Part shown: positions 8,597-17,574 of the stretch, piece by piece | Layout of the letters: each line of letters opens with the position of its first letter | Numbering within the stretch: the stretch's first letter is position 1 | NCBI GenBank assembly: GCA_048499435.1 | Contig: JASNZW010000004.1 | Coordinates: forward strand, 310,001-374,000 | DNA from: DAOTWC01 sp048499435 | GTDB taxonomy: Bacteria; Chloroflexota; Anaerolineae; Aggregatilineales; Phototrophicaceae | DNA: 64,000 nucleotides | Direction of reading: 5' to 3' | Notes under the pieces: model-generated | Told to the model about the DNA's origin: nothing | What the model saw: only the letters and a program-made list of their open reading frames with translations | Databases searched by the model: none | Made by a program: the position numbers and the translations under genes

Positions 8597-9331
8597 ATGC
8601 CACCCAACGGAGACGGCTTCTCGCTGCGCGCGGCGCTGCTGGGCATCGCCGCGTTTGTCGCCGCCACGCTGGCGATCCTGCTGGCCGTCGAATCATTTGG
8701 CGTTGAGCGCATTCAGAACGCTGTCATGCAGGCCGGGCCGCTGGCCCCGCTGGCGTATATCGCGCTGAAGGCGGCCACGTTTGTGTTCGCGCCGCTCAGC
8801 GCCGGGCCGATTCAACTGTCGTCGGGCGTGCTGTTCGGGCTGTGGCCGGGGACGCTGTACTCACTGCTGGGCGAGGTGATCGGCGGCACGATCAGCTTTA
8901 CGATCGCGCGGCGGTTGGGCCGGCCGGTGGCGCAGCGCTTCGTCGGCGCGGCGGGAATGGGCCGCGTGGACCGCTTCTACAGCCAGCTCGGCGGCTGGCC
9001 GACGCTGCTGTACGCGCGCCTGTTTTTGTTCGCGGTGTACGATTTTATCAGCTACGCCGCCGGCTTTGGCAGGACGATCACGACGGGGCAGTACGTGCTG
9101 ATCTCGGCGGTGGGCGGGGTTGTGCCCACGTTTTTATTTGTGGCGGTGGGGTCCAGCCTGGCGGAAAACCGCAGCCTGCTCGTCCCTGTTTATCTGGTGA
9201 TCGGCGCGCTGTCGTTCGTGCCACTGGCTGTCGGCTGGTATCGACGGCGGCGCAAACCCCATCCCCCGTCTCGCGCCAGCAGCGGGACGGGGGGTGGGCC
9301 GGGCGCTGGCGACGGACAGCGCGGGCTTTAA
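8597..9331 (+). CDS. TVP38/TMEM64 (VTT-domain) membrane protein
   Basis: A 244-residue polytopic inner-membrane protein of the DedA/VTT superfamily, possibly a lipid scramblase or flippase. It has an N-terminal TM (about 10-30), the conserved VTT core with the FAPLSAGPIQLSSGVLFG and GEVIGGTISFTIARRLGR stretches, then further TM helices near 130-150, 160-185 and 195-215. The C-terminal tail is basic and proline/glycine-rich. It starts 14 bp after prs and is likely co-transcribed. It converges with the next gene with a 4-nt overlap of stop codons. Confidence 0.82.
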   Translation: MPPNGDGFSLRAALLGIAAFVAATLAILLAVESFGVERIQNAVMQAGPLAPLAYIALKAATFVFAPLSAGPIQLSSGVLFGLWPGTLYSLLGEVIGGTISFTIARRLGRPVAQRFVGAAGMGRVDRFYSQLGGWPTLLYARLFLFAVYDFISYAAGFGRTITTGQYVLISAVGGVVPTFLFVAVGSSLAENRSLLVPVYLVIGALSFVPLAVGWYRRRRKPHPPSRASSGTGGGPGAGDGQRGL

Positions 9332-10293
9332 TACCCTTCGGTGGCCGTGTTGAGCGCGGCCATTTCGTCGGCGGATAATGTGAGATCAACGGCCCCGGCC
9401 AGCTCGTGGAACTGTGCCACTGTGCGCGCGCCGATGATCGGCGACGTGATCACATCCTGCGCTAACTGCCAGCCCAGCGCCACGTGCGCCATCGGGACGC
9501 CGTGCGCGTCAGCGATGCGCTGAACTTCGTCCAGCGCGGCGAAGGCTTTCTCGTCGCTGGTCAGGCGCTGCACCAGCTTGCTGTCGCTGCGCGCCGAGTC
9601 CGGCTGGCGGTTCTCGCGGGTGTATTTGCCGGTGAGGAAGCCCGCCGCCAGCGGGCTGTAGGGGATCACGCCGATGCCCTGGTCGCGGCACAGCGGGGCC
9701 AGCTCGCGCTCGAACTCAGCGCGGTTGAACAGGCTGTAGTGCGGCTGAAGGCTGTCGTAGCGCGCCAGCCGGCGCACGTCGCTGACCCACAGCGCCTTAG
9801 TCAGCAGCCAGGCCGGGTAGTTGCTGGCGCCGATATAGCGCACCTTGCCGGACTGCACGAGCGCGTCCAGTGCCGCCAGCGTTTCGTCCAGCGGCGTCTC
9901 GGCGTCCGGCCAGTGTGTCTGGTAGAGATCAATGTAGTCGGTCTGGAGGCGGCGCAGGCTGTCCTCAGCCGCCTGCAGGATGTGGTGGCGGCTGAGGCCC
10001 TGCCCGGTGGGGCCGTCCCACATCGTGCCGCGCACCTTCGTGGCGACGATAACCTGGTGGCGCGGTTTATGCTTTAGCCAGCGCCCGATAATTTCCTCCG
10101 AGACGCCGCCGGCGCTGTCAGGAACCCAGCGCGTGTAGATGTCGGCGGTGTCGAAGAAGTTGATGCCCGCGTCGTAGGCGGCGTCCATGATGGCCTGCGA
10201 CGTCGGCTCGTCCGCTGACCAGCCGAAGTTCATCGCGCCCAGGCACAGGCGGCTGACCTTGAGGCCGGTGCGTCCCAGTCTTGCGTAGTGCAT
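9328..10293 (-). CDS. Aldo/keto reductase (voltage-gated channel beta/YajO-like)
   Basis: A 321-residue NADPH-dependent oxidoreductase with a TIM-barrel fold. The catalytic tetrad is D48, Y53, K86 and H127 (THWPD), followed by the GASNYPAW loop and the C-terminal IIGARTVAQ cofactor-binding segment. Its N-terminus closely resembles that of the island AKR at 56759-57742, but it lies in native high-GC sequence. The stop codon interlocks with that of the convergent VTT gene. The substrate cannot be read from the sequence. Confidence 0.9.
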   Translation of the reverse strand: MHYARLGRTGLKVSRLCLGAMNFGWSADEPTSQAIMDAAYDAGINFFDTADIYTRWVPDSAGGVSEEIIGRWLKHKPRHQVIVATKVRGTMWDGPTGQGLSRHHILQAAEDSLRRLQTDYIDLYQTHWPDAETPLDETLAALDALVQSGKVRYIGASNYPAWLLTKALWVSDVRRLARYDSLQPHYSLFNRAEFERELAPLCRDQGIGVIPYSPLAAGFLTGKYTRENRQPDSARSDSKLVQRLTSDEKAFAALDEVQRIADAHGVPMAHVALGWQLAQDVITSPIIGARTVAQFHELAGAVDLTLSADEMAALNTATEGY

Positions 10294-10504
10294 AAAATAT
10301 CCCTCGCGGCTGTTTCAGACCGGACAGTACAGGTGCGCGCCGCGGCCGCCGGGTTTGCCGCCGGGGCGCATGCGGCCGCTTCCTTGAAGCGCGAACAGAT
10401 CACGCGGCCTTGAGGAAAACACAGAACTGCCGAAATGTCAAAAGGCCCTGTAGAGCCAGCGCGCTGCTTTCGCGATTCTAACATGCCGCTGATACCGCTT
10501 GTGA

Positions 10505-10510
10505 TATAAT
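10505..10510 (+). promoter_or_regulatory. secA -10 box
   Basis: Perfect TATAAT 50 bp upstream of the preferred secA ATG, in the secA/AKR divergent intergenic region. No clear -35 was found. Confidence 0.45.
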
Positions 10511-10559
10511 CGCCCTCGGTTGACGTTAGCCCAGGGTGCTGGGCAGATTTCGAGGCGGT

Positions 10560-13343
10560 ATGTTTAAGAACATCGTCAAGGCCGTCATTGGCGACCCGGT
10601 TGAGCGCGCGCTTAACCAGTACCGGGGCACTGTCGAGCAGATCAACGCCCTCGAACCGGCAGCGAAAGCCCTGACCAATGACCAGATACGCGCCAAAACA
10701 GACGAATTCAGGCGGCGCATCGCCGACGGCGCCAGGCTTGATGACCTGCTGCCGGAAGCCTTCGCGCTGGTGCGCGAGGCGGCTGTGCGCACGATCGGCC
10801 AGCGGCACTACGACGTTCAGTTGATCGGCGGCATCGTGCTGCACCAGGGCCGCATCGCGGAGATGAAAACGGGCGAGGGCAAGACGCTGGTCGCCACGCT
10901 GCCGCTGTACCTCAACGGCCTGCTGGGGCGCGGCGCGCACCTGGTGACGCCCAACGACTACCTGAGCAAGGTTGGCTTGCAGACGATGGGGCCGATCTAT
11001 CACCTGCTGGGGCTGTCCGGCGCGGTGATTCAGAACAACGCCGGCAACCCTGATACCGGCTCATACATGTTCGACCCGGACTACAACAGCGACGACGACC
11101 GCTACCAGAACCTGCGGCCAATCACCCGGCGCGAAGCCTACCAGGCCGATATCCTCTACGGAACCAACAACGAGTTCGGCTTTGACTATCTGCGCGACAA
11201 CATGGTGATGGACAAGAGCGAGATGGTGCAGCGCGAGCTGTTTTATGCCATCGTGGACGAGGTGGACAACATCCTCATTGACGAGGCGCGCACGCCGCTG
11301 ATTATCGCCGGTCAGTCTGATCCGCCGTCCGATAACTACCGGGTGTTCGCGCAGATCGTCCGGCGGCTGAAGCCGAGCAGTGAGGAAAGCGTCGAAAACG
11401 ACGAGCCGGACGGCGATTACGTGCTGGACATCAAGGACCGCGTGACCTACCTCACCGATGCGGGGGTCGAGAAGGTCGAACGGCTGCTGGGCGTGGAGCA
11501 GCTTTACGACCCGGAGCACCCTGAGATCGCGGAGATGATCCCCTACCTTGACAACTGTCTGCGGGCGCACGCGCTCTATCAGATCGACAAGGATTACATC
11601 GTCCAGGACGGCCAGGTGATTATCGTGGACGAGTTCACGGGCCGCCTGATGTACGGGCGGCGTTTCTCTGAGGGGCTGCACCAGGCGATCGAGGCGAAAG
11701 AGGGCGTTGAGATCCGCCGCGAGAACCTGACGATGGCGACGATCACGTTCCAGAATTTCTTCCGCATGTATAAAAAGCTGGCCGGCATGACCGGCACGGC
11801 GATGACCGAGGCGGAGGAATTTGAGAAGATTTACAGCCTGGAAGTGGTCGCCATTCCGACCAACGTGCCCGTGATCCGGCTGGACCACGACGACCTGATC
11901 TACGCCACTGAGGCGGCCAAGTTCAGCGCGGTGGTGGCGGAGATCAGAGAGCGGCAGGAACGCGGCCAGCCGGTGCTGGTGGGCACGGTCGCCATCGAGA
12001 CATCGGAGCGGCTGAGCAAACTGCTCAAAAAAGAGCGCATTGATCACGAGGTGCTCAACGCCAAGCAGCACGAACGCGAGGCGACGATCATCACGCAGGC
12101 GGGCCGCCCTGGCGCGGTGACGATCGCCACCAATATGGCTGGCCGCGGCGTGGACATTCTGCTGGGCGGCAACCCGGAGGGCCTGGCGCGCGAGCGGCTG
12201 CGCCGCGACGGGGTTGATGTCACGCAGGCCACGCCCGAACAGTGGACGGAGGCGCTGGCCGACGCGCGGCGCGAGGTGGCGCGCGACCGCCAGCGCGTGA
12301 TCGAGGCCGGCGGGCTGTTTGTGCTGGGCACGGAGCGCCACGAGGCGCGGCGCATTGACAACCAGCTTCGCGGGCGTTCTGGCCGCCAGGGCGACCCCGG
12401 CGCGTCGCGCTTCTACCTGAGCCTGGAGGACGACCTGATGCGCCGCTTCGGCGGCGACCGCGTCAAGGGGTTCATGGACTGGGCGAATATCCCGCCTGAT
12501 GAGCCGATCCAGCACAGCATCATCAGCCGTTCGATCGGGCAGGCGCAGGTGCGCGTTGAAGGCCACAACTTCGACATCCGCAAGCGCGTGCTGGAATATG
12601 ACGACGTGGTGAACAAGCAGCGCGAGGTGATCTACCGGCAGCGCCAGGAAGTGCTGGAGGGCGCTGACCTGCGCGACCAGTACATAAAAACTATCGAGGG
12701 CGTGGTGGTGGACATGCTCGATGAGCAGCTTCCCGAAGGCGACGCCCCCGACACCTGGGATGTGGACACGCTGTACCGCCAGTTGTTCACGGTTTTCCCG
12801 GTTCCGCCCAGCGTCACGCCGGACGCGATGGCGGGCAAGACCGTCGAGCAGCTTGAGGACATGCTGATCGAAGCGGTGCGCGAGGCTTATGAGCGCAAGG
12901 CGGCGGACCTGGGGCCGGAGATTATGCCGCGCGCCGAACGGCTGGTGATGCTCAGCGCGCTGGACCAGTACTGGCGGCGCCACCTGACCGACCTGGATGT
13001 GCTGCGCGAGGGTATCGGCCTGATGGCGATTGCGCAGCGCGACCCGCTGGTAGAATATAAGCGCAGCGCGTTCGAGATGTGGCAGGGCCTGCAGGAAGAG
13101 ATCAGGCGGCAGGCAGCGCGCGATATTTTCCGCGTGCAGGTGAATGTGGCCCCGCCGCAGCGTCGGGTGCAGGCGGTGCGCCCGCCGGTAACGGCCAGCG
13201 TGGGCGGCACGGCGGTCTCTAAGCCGGAGCCGGCGCGCAAGACGGCGAAAGAGCGCCTGGGGCGCAACGACCCGTGCTGGTGCGGCAGCGGCAAGAAGTA
13301 TAAGAACTGTCACCTGCGCCAGGACCGCCAGCAGGCCAGTTAA
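10560..13343 (+). CDS. secA: Preprotein translocase ATPase SecA
   Basis: Motor of the Sec general secretion pathway, 927 residues. It shows the nucleotide-binding MKTGEGKTL (about 102-110), LVTPNDYL, a VDEVDNILIDEART Walker B region, TGTAMTEAEEF, the NMAGRGVDILLGG helicase motif and LRGRSGRQGDPG. The C-terminus carries a zinc-binding SEC-C tail (NDPCWCGSGKKYKNCH). An in-frame GTG exists at 10536, but ATG 10560 begins the family consensus MFKNIVKAVIGDP and has a GAGGCGG ribosome site. DEVDN replaces the common DEVDS next to Walker B, a mild variation. Confidence 0.97.
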   Translation: MFKNIVKAVIGDPVERALNQYRGTVEQINALEPAAKALTNDQIRAKTDEFRRRIADGARLDDLLPEAFALVREAAVRTIGQRHYDVQLIGGIVLHQGRIAEMKTGEGKTLVATLPLYLNGLLGRGAHLVTPNDYLSKVGLQTMGPIYHLLGLSGAVIQNNAGNPDTGSYMFDPDYNSDDDRYQNLRPITRREAYQADILYGTNNEFGFDYLRDNMVMDKSEMVQRELFYAIVDEVDNILIDEARTPLIIAGQSDPPSDNYRVFAQIVRRLKPSSEESVENDEPDGDYVLDIKDRVTYLTDAGVEKVERLLGVEQLYDPEHPEIAEMIPYLDNCLRAHALYQIDKDYIVQDGQVIIVDEFTGRLMYGRRFSEGLHQAIEAKEGVEIRRENLTMATITFQNFFRMYKKLAGMTGTAMTEAEEFEKIYSLEVVAIPTNVPVIRLDHDDLIYATEAAKFSAVVAEIRERQERGQPVLVGTVAIETSERLSKLLKKERIDHEVLNAKQHEREATIITQAGRPGAVTIATNMAGRGVDILLGGNPEGLARERLRRDGVDVTQATPEQWTEALADARREVARDRQRVIEAGGLFVLGTERHEARRIDNQLRGRSGRQGDPGASRFYLSLEDDLMRRFGGDRVKGFMDWANIPPDEPIQHSIISRSIGQAQVRVEGHNFDIRKRVLEYDDVVNKQREVIYRQRQEVLEGADLRDQYIKTIEGVVVDMLDEQLPEGDAPDTWDVDTLYRQLFTVFPVPPSVTPDAMAGKTVEQLEDMLIEAVREAYERKAADLGPEIMPRAERLVMLSALDQYWRRHLTDLDVLREGIGLMAIAQRDPLVEYKRSAFEMWQGLQEEIRRQAARDIFRVQVNVAPPQRRVQAVRPPVTASVGGTAVSKPEPARKTAKERLGRNDPCWCGSGKKYKNCHLRQDRQQAS

Positions 13344-13416
13344 GAGGATCGCGCCGCGCCGGCAGGGGGACAGCGCGGCACTCACTCACATTCGCGCTCA
13401 GCAGGACAATGTACGC

Positions 13417-13788
13417 ATGACGCCTATGGATACGGCTTCGAAGTTTATGGACGACATGGATCCGCTGCTGCTTGAGTTCATTCAGTCCAGAGTGAATTCG
13501 TTCATCAAATGGGACCTGGTGCGCTTCTTCCACGACAACCCGCACGCCGCTGACACGACGGAGAACATCGCACGCTACATTGGCCGCGATACGCGCATGA
13601 TTGAGTCTGAGCTGAAGGGCCTGGTGCGCGCGGGCGTGCTGCAGCAGAACCAGATGTCGGGCGTGTCGGTATACGCGCTCACCAACGACCGCAAAGTGCG
13701 CGAGATGGTAAGCAGCTTTGTGGGGGCCTGCAACGACCGCCAGTTTCGCGTGAAGGCCATTTACCATGTTATCCGCGCCATGCGCTGA
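13417..13788 (+). CDS. Winged-helix DNA-binding protein, unknown
   Basis: A 123-residue soluble protein whose central part (about 30-90: WDLVRFFHDNPH, ENIARYIGRD, IESELKGLVRAGVL, YALTNDRKV) has the layout of a winged helix-turn-helix of the MarR/ArsR-like kind. No ligand-binding domain or metal-site cysteines beyond one isolated Cys are visible. It lies 73 bp after secA and before two small membrane proteins, which may form an operon with it. The role is unknown; a transcription factor is the simplest reading. Confidence 0.65.
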   Translation: MTPMDTASKFMDDMDPLLLEFIQSRVNSFIKWDLVRFFHDNPHAADTTENIARYIGRDTRMIESELKGLVRAGVLQQNQMSGVSVYALTNDRKVREMVSSFVGACNDRQFRVKAIYHVIRAMR

Positions 13789-13803
13789 ACGGGCTGTCCG
13801 TCT

Positions 13804-14109
13804 GTGAGCGCCGCCACGCCCAACCAGATTCTGACGCTGTACATGTGGTTCCCGCTGGCGGTGCTGCTGGTGTTTATGCTGCTCATCGCGCGCTTTTACC
13901 AGCGCTTCTCTGGCGAGCGCACCTATTACCCGCTGTATCTGCTGCCGCTGGTGCTGTACGGCCTGGCGACGGTGCGCTGCGCCAGCATCAACCAGATGGC
14001 GGGCGACCCGGTGGCTGACGCGCTGGCCGGCGCGGGCGGCGCGGCGCTGCTGGCGCTCAGCCTGCTGCTGGGGTGGACGATGCTGGCGCGGCGGGGCAAG
14101 CCGCGATGA
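13804..14109 (+). CDS. Small membrane protein, unknown
   Basis: 101 residues with three predicted TM segments (about 15-35, 45-62, 70-92) and short polar loops. The start is GTG at 13804, 15 bp after the winged-helix gene. Its stop overlaps the next start (ATGA), so the two small membrane proteins are probably co-translated and may form a complex. No family was recognised. Confidence 0.6.
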   Translation: MSAATPNQILTLYMWFPLAVLLVFMLLIARFYQRFSGERTYYPLYLLPLVLYGLATVRCASINQMAGDPVADALAGAGGAALLALSLLLGWTMLARRGKPR

Positions 14110-14402
14110 TCGGCGCGGTTGGGCTGCTGGGGCCGCTGGGCGTGATGGCGATGCTGCTGGTGCTGGCGCTGCTCAGCCGGCGGATGGGGCGCGTCACAGG
14201 CGTGACACCGTACTACATTGGCCTGCTTGTGGCGGCGGCGCTGGTGGCCGCCGGGCTGGCCGCGCGCGCCCTGGGCGTGGCCCCCGCGCCTGATGACGCC
14301 GCCGCGCTGCTGCTGTACGTTGGGCTGCCGGCGCTGGGCCTGACGCTGGCCCTGGTGGTGGCGTGGCGCTACTGGAGCTGGCTGCTGGCGGAGCGAAACT
14401 GA
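14106..14402 (+). CDS. Small membrane protein, unknown (partner of preceding gene)
   Basis: 98 residues with three hydrophobic segments (about 5-24, 34-54, 67-90). The ATG at 14106 overlaps the upstream stop by four bases; upstream in-frame codons run inside the previous gene and are unlikely. Size and topology mirror the previous protein, so the pair looks like a two-subunit membrane unit of unknown function. Confidence 0.6.
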   Translation: MIGAVGLLGPLGVMAMLLVLALLSRRMGRVTGVTPYYIGLLVAAALVAAGLAARALGVAPAPDDAAALLLYVGLPALGLTLALVVAWRYWSWLLAERN

Positions 14403-14454
14403 GCGCCGGCGCGCTGTCCTGGGTTAGCAGCAGGCAAGACGACAAGAAGGTGAC

Positions 14455-15315
14455 ATGATACGGATTGGCGACATCAGCGTACACCTGATCTGCGAGAGCC
14501 GCTACCACATTGACCCCGGCGGCGTGTACGGGCTGGTCCCGCGCGCGCTGTGGTCGCGCTACAGCACGCCAGACGCCGACCACCTGGTCCCGATGGTGTC
14601 AACGGTGCTGCTGGTGCAGACCGGCGGGCTGAATATCCTGGTGGACGCCGGCCGGGGCGACAAAGCGCCGGCTAAGACAGCAGCTTACCTTAAGCTGGAA
14701 CGGCCCGGCGGCGGCCTCAGCGGGGCGCTGGCGCGGCTGGGCCTGACGCCCGCCGACATCCACCTGGTGATTGACACACACCTGCACGACGATCACTGCG
14801 GTGGCAACACGGCATTTGACGGCGCGGGCGGCGTTGTGCCGGTGTTCCCCAACGCCGAGTATGTGGTGCAGCGCCGCGAATATGAGGACGCTGTGCGCCC
14901 CAACGAGCGCACACGCGCCACGTATATCGCCGCCAATTTTCAGCCGCTGGTTGAAAGCGGGCAGATGCGCCTGCTGGACGGCGACACCGACCTGGCCCCC
15001 GGCGTGCGCGGCGTGGTCACGCCGGGGCACACGCCGGGCCACATGAGCGTGATGCTCACGAGCCAGGGGCAGCACGCGCTGTTTGTGTGCGATATGGCGT
15101 CCTACGCGGTCCATTTTGAGCGCCTGGGCTGGATGACGGCCTATGACGTGGAGCCGCTGATCACGCTGGAGACCAAGCGTGTCTGGCAGCAGTGGGCGCT
15201 GGCGCATGACGCGCTGCTGATCTTCGTGCACGACCCGGCGCGGCGGGCTGGCCGCCTGACGCTGGCCGCTGACGGCCAGCCGGTGTTAGCGCCGCTGGAT
15301 GAGGCGTTTGTTTAG
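14455..15315 (+). CDS. Metallo-beta-lactamase-fold hydrolase
   Basis: 286 residues. The dinuclear metal motif H109-L-H111-D-D113-H114 is intact and followed by the TPGHTPGHMSVML histidine and a CDM aspartate motif. The layout (N-terminal strand pair, VDAGRGDK loop, QRREYEDA insertion with HERL) resembles the AttM/N-acyl homoserine lactonase-like and quinolone-degrading MBL branch, but no specific substrate follows from this. Translation starts at ATG 14455 after a GAAGGTG site. It probably ends the secA-downstream run; the following gene is convergent. Confidence 0.85.
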   Translation: MIRIGDISVHLICESRYHIDPGGVYGLVPRALWSRYSTPDADHLVPMVSTVLLVQTGGLNILVDAGRGDKAPAKTAAYLKLERPGGGLSGALARLGLTPADIHLVIDTHLHDDHCGGNTAFDGAGGVVPVFPNAEYVVQRREYEDAVRPNERTRATYIAANFQPLVESGQMRLLDGDTDLAPGVRGVVTPGHTPGHMSVMLTSQGQHALFVCDMASYAVHFERLGWMTAYDVEPLITLETKRVWQQWALAHDALLIFVHDPARRAGRLTLAADGQPVLAPLDEAFV

Positions 15316-15323
15316 CTCGCGGC

Positions 15324-16229
15324 TCAGCGCTGGCGCTGCTGCCACTCAGCGATAGCCTGCGCGAGGAAGCGGCGCGCGCTGTCGTCAGCCACCGTATCCA
15401 CCGTTTCATAAAACGCGCCGTCCACTTCGATCAGCACCGCGCCGCCCGGCGCCGGATGGATGTGGATACTGCGGCTCGCCAGCTCAGGTGTGAACTGTAG
15501 TTTGTGCTGCACATACGTTTCAACAGCCCCGGCGATGTCCAGGTCAGGGATTGGCGGCGTGTCCGGCTTTTTACGGCGGAGCAGCCCGCTTCTGGGCGGC
15601 GGCGTGATGCGCTCGTCAAAGCGGGGAAGGTCGCCGGGCATCGCGCCGCTTTGGTCAGCGGGCGGCAGGGGGTAGTCCGGCTTCAGCTCGCGGGCGGCCA
15701 GCGGCGCGTCCGGGGCGGGCGTGGGCGCTTTGTCGGTGTCGGGAACGGGCGCGGGCGTGGGCGCTGCCGCGCCGCGCACCAGGGGCGACAGCTCGCGCAT
15801 GATCTTCAGGAAGTCGGCGCGGAAAGCGCCGTCCTCCGCCAGCGTGCGGTAAGCGCGGCCGCCCATCTGCACGATGAGGTCGCCGCCGGTGACATCGCGC
15901 AGGACGCGCAGCACCTCAACCGCCTGAACGGCGCCGCCATCGTCCAGCGCCACCGGCTGAGTGCCGGGCTGAACGGGCGGCGGCGCGGCGGCGGCTGGCG
16001 GGCTGGCGGGTATACCGATAAGCATGTCCAGGTCGGGCAGGTCGGGGGCGTGGCTGGCGGCGGCGCTGGCAGGCCGGCGCGCGGCGGCGGGCAGGCCAGC
16101 GGCGCGGCGCTGGCTGCGCGCCCGCACGATGAGCGCCGTCACAATCACCAGCAGCAGCGCCGAGATGCAGAACGGCACGAAGATCGCCGCCGGTAGCTGG
16201 CCCAGAAAGTCGGAAAAGGTGCTGCCCAT
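15324..16229 (-). CDS. Membrane-anchored hypothetical protein with Pro/Ala-rich linker
   Basis: 301 residues. One N-terminal TM helix (about 12-35) is followed by a basic stop-transfer region, then an Ala/Pro-rich linker (about 45-95), a small folded segment (about 95-150, VEVLRVLRDVTGGDLIVQMGGR), a second Pro-rich linker and a C-terminal domain (about 215-300, AVETYVQHKLQFTPELASRS, IEVDGAFYETVDTV). It is probably a cytoplasmic-facing anchored protein. No family was recognised. It is 21 bp downstream of mutM on the same strand. Confidence 0.6.
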   Translation of the reverse strand: MGSTFSDFLGQLPAAIFVPFCISALLLVIVTALIVRARSQRRAAGLPAAARRPASAAASHAPDLPDLDMLIGIPASPPAAAAPPPVQPGTQPVALDDGGAVQAVEVLRVLRDVTGGDLIVQMGGRAYRTLAEDGAFRADFLKIMRELSPLVRGAAAPTPAPVPDTDKAPTPAPDAPLAARELKPDYPLPPADQSGAMPGDLPRFDERITPPPRSGLLRRKKPDTPPIPDLDIAGAVETYVQHKLQFTPELASRSIHIHPAPGGAVLIEVDGAFYETVDTVADDSARRFLAQAIAEWQQRQR

Positions 16230-16250
16230 GCGCGTGTCTCCCCCTCTGAC

Positions 16251-17078
16251 TCAGCCGGCGGCGGCTGGCTGGCAAACGGGGCAGTAGTGCGTCCCGCGCT
16301 GTGCCACCCGCAGCTTGTGGATTGGCCCGCCGCAGACGAAACATGGCTCGCCCGCCCGGCCATAAACGAAAAAGTGCCGCTGCGACTCGCCCGTTGTGCC
16401 GTCGGGTTTGCGATACCAGTTGACGCTGGCCCCTTCGTAGTCGATGCCGGTGCGCAGCGCGCCCTGGACAGCGTGATACAGCCGTTCCGCTTCGGCGGGG
16501 GTCAGGCTGTCCGCCGGGCGCAGCGGGTGGATGCGGGCGCGGAACAGCGCCTCGTCGGCGTAGATGTTGCCGACGCCGGCGATAAACGACTGCTCAAGCA
16601 GCAGCGCCTTGATCGCCCGACGGCGGCCCGCCAGCAGCGCCGCCAGGTCGGCGGCGGTGAAGTCCTCGGCCAGCGGCTCTGGCCCCAGATTCGGGGCGAT
16701 GCGTGCCAGCGAATCCGTCAGGTAGACTTTGCCGAATTTGCGCGCGTCAGAAAAGCGAAGCTGCTGGCCGTTGTCGAGGTCGAGGCGGAAGTACAGCCAG
16801 CGGTCGGCGTCGTGAACGGCGTCGTGCGGCGTGACGTACAGGCGGCCCGTCATTCTAAGGTGAATGACCAGCAGGTCGTCGTCGAGCGCAGCGACGATAT
16901 ACTTGGCGCGGCGGTCAACGGCGCGGAAAGTCTGCCCGGCGATGCGCGCGGCAAAGTGCGCCGGGTCCGGGCTGTGGATGATCCCCGGCCAGCCGTACCA
17001 CATGGCGCGCACCGTGCGCCCGATCAGCGGGCCGCGCAGCCCGCGCACAACCGTTTCGACTTCTGGCAGTTCCGGCAT
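16251..17078 (-). CDS. mutM: Formamidopyrimidine-DNA glycosylase (Fpg/MutM)
   Basis: Base-excision repair glycosylase/AP lyase for 8-oxoguanine. The ATG at 17078 is fixed by the requirement for an N-terminal PELPEVETV after Met removal, since P1 is the catalytic nucleophile and E2 the acid; a few upstream codons are discounted. The 275-residue protein also shows the GVGNIYADEALF helix-two-turn-helix and a C-terminal zinc finger with CFVCGG and CPVC. All catalytic signatures are intact. Confidence 0.96.
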   Translation of the reverse strand: MPELPEVETVVRGLRGPLIGRTVRAMWYGWPGIIHSPDPAHFAARIAGQTFRAVDRRAKYIVAALDDDLLVIHLRMTGRLYVTPHDAVHDADRWLYFRLDLDNGQQLRFSDARKFGKVYLTDSLARIAPNLGPEPLAEDFTAADLAALLAGRRRAIKALLLEQSFIAGVGNIYADEALFRARIHPLRPADSLTPAEAERLYHAVQGALRTGIDYEGASVNWYRKPDGTTGESQRHFFVYGRAGEPCFVCGGPIHKLRVAQRGTHYCPVCQPAAAG

Positions 17079-17198
17079 CGGCACAGTCAACAATTGTCAG
17101 CGATCAGCCTACAGTCTAATGCCAAACGCGCCGGCGCGCACGTATAGGTTTTGGCGCGGCCAATAGCAAAACGGTACTGCTTGACCTCACCCCTAAAT

Positions 17199-17501
17199 CC
17201 CCTCTCCATGGGGAGAGGGGACTTAAGATTCGTGCGCCGTCCTGCGCGCGCCTTGCTCCCCCTCTCTCATGGGGAGAGGGGACTTAAGATGTGCGCGCCG
17301 TCCTGCTCCCCGTCCTGCGCGCGCCCTGCTCCCCCTCTCTCATGGGGAGAGGGGACTTAAGATTCGCGCGCCGTCCTGCTCCCCGTCCTGCGCGCGCCCT
17401 GCTCCCCCTCTCTCATGGGGGAGAGGGGACTTAAGATTCGCGCGCCGTCCTGCTCCCCGTCCTGCGCGCGCCTTGCTCCCCCTCTCCCTATGGAGAGGGG
17501 G
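17199..17501. repeat. Tandem palindrome-containing repeat array upstream of dnaE
   Basis: Five palindromes of the form CCCCTCTC...GAGAGGGG (near 17199, 17258, 17334, 17405 and 17478) are separated by a conserved GACTTAAG-TTCGCGCGCCGTCCTG-type stretch. The GACTTAAG blocks begin at 17220, 17281, 17354 and 17428, giving periods of 61, 73 and 74 bp. The flanks carry CTCACCCC...(left) and GGGGTGAGG (right), so the whole array is an imperfect large inverted repeat. It fills most of the 496-bp mutM/dnaE gap. It is not CRISPR-like, since the segments between palindromes are also conserved. Similar CCCCTCTCC-palindromes are, from general knowledge, common intergenic repeats in Chloroflexota. Confidence 0.8.
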
Positions 17502-17531
17502 CCGGGGGGTGAGGTTGATGTAGGGCGGTGG

Positions 17532-17537
17532 TATAAT
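17532..17537 (+). promoter_or_regulatory. dnaE -10 box
   Basis: Perfect TATAAT 37 bp before the dnaE ATG and immediately downstream of the repeat array, so any -35 contact would lie in the last GGGGTGAGG arm. Confidence 0.45.
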
Positions 17538-17574
17538 CACGGGCGTTCAGACCGCTGACAGAACCGCGCACGCC

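Noticed and set aside
17199..17501. CRISPR-like appearance of the repeat array
   Set aside because: The repeat contains a strong palindrome, periods are 61-74 bp and the segments between palindromes are conserved rather than unique; no cas genes nearby.
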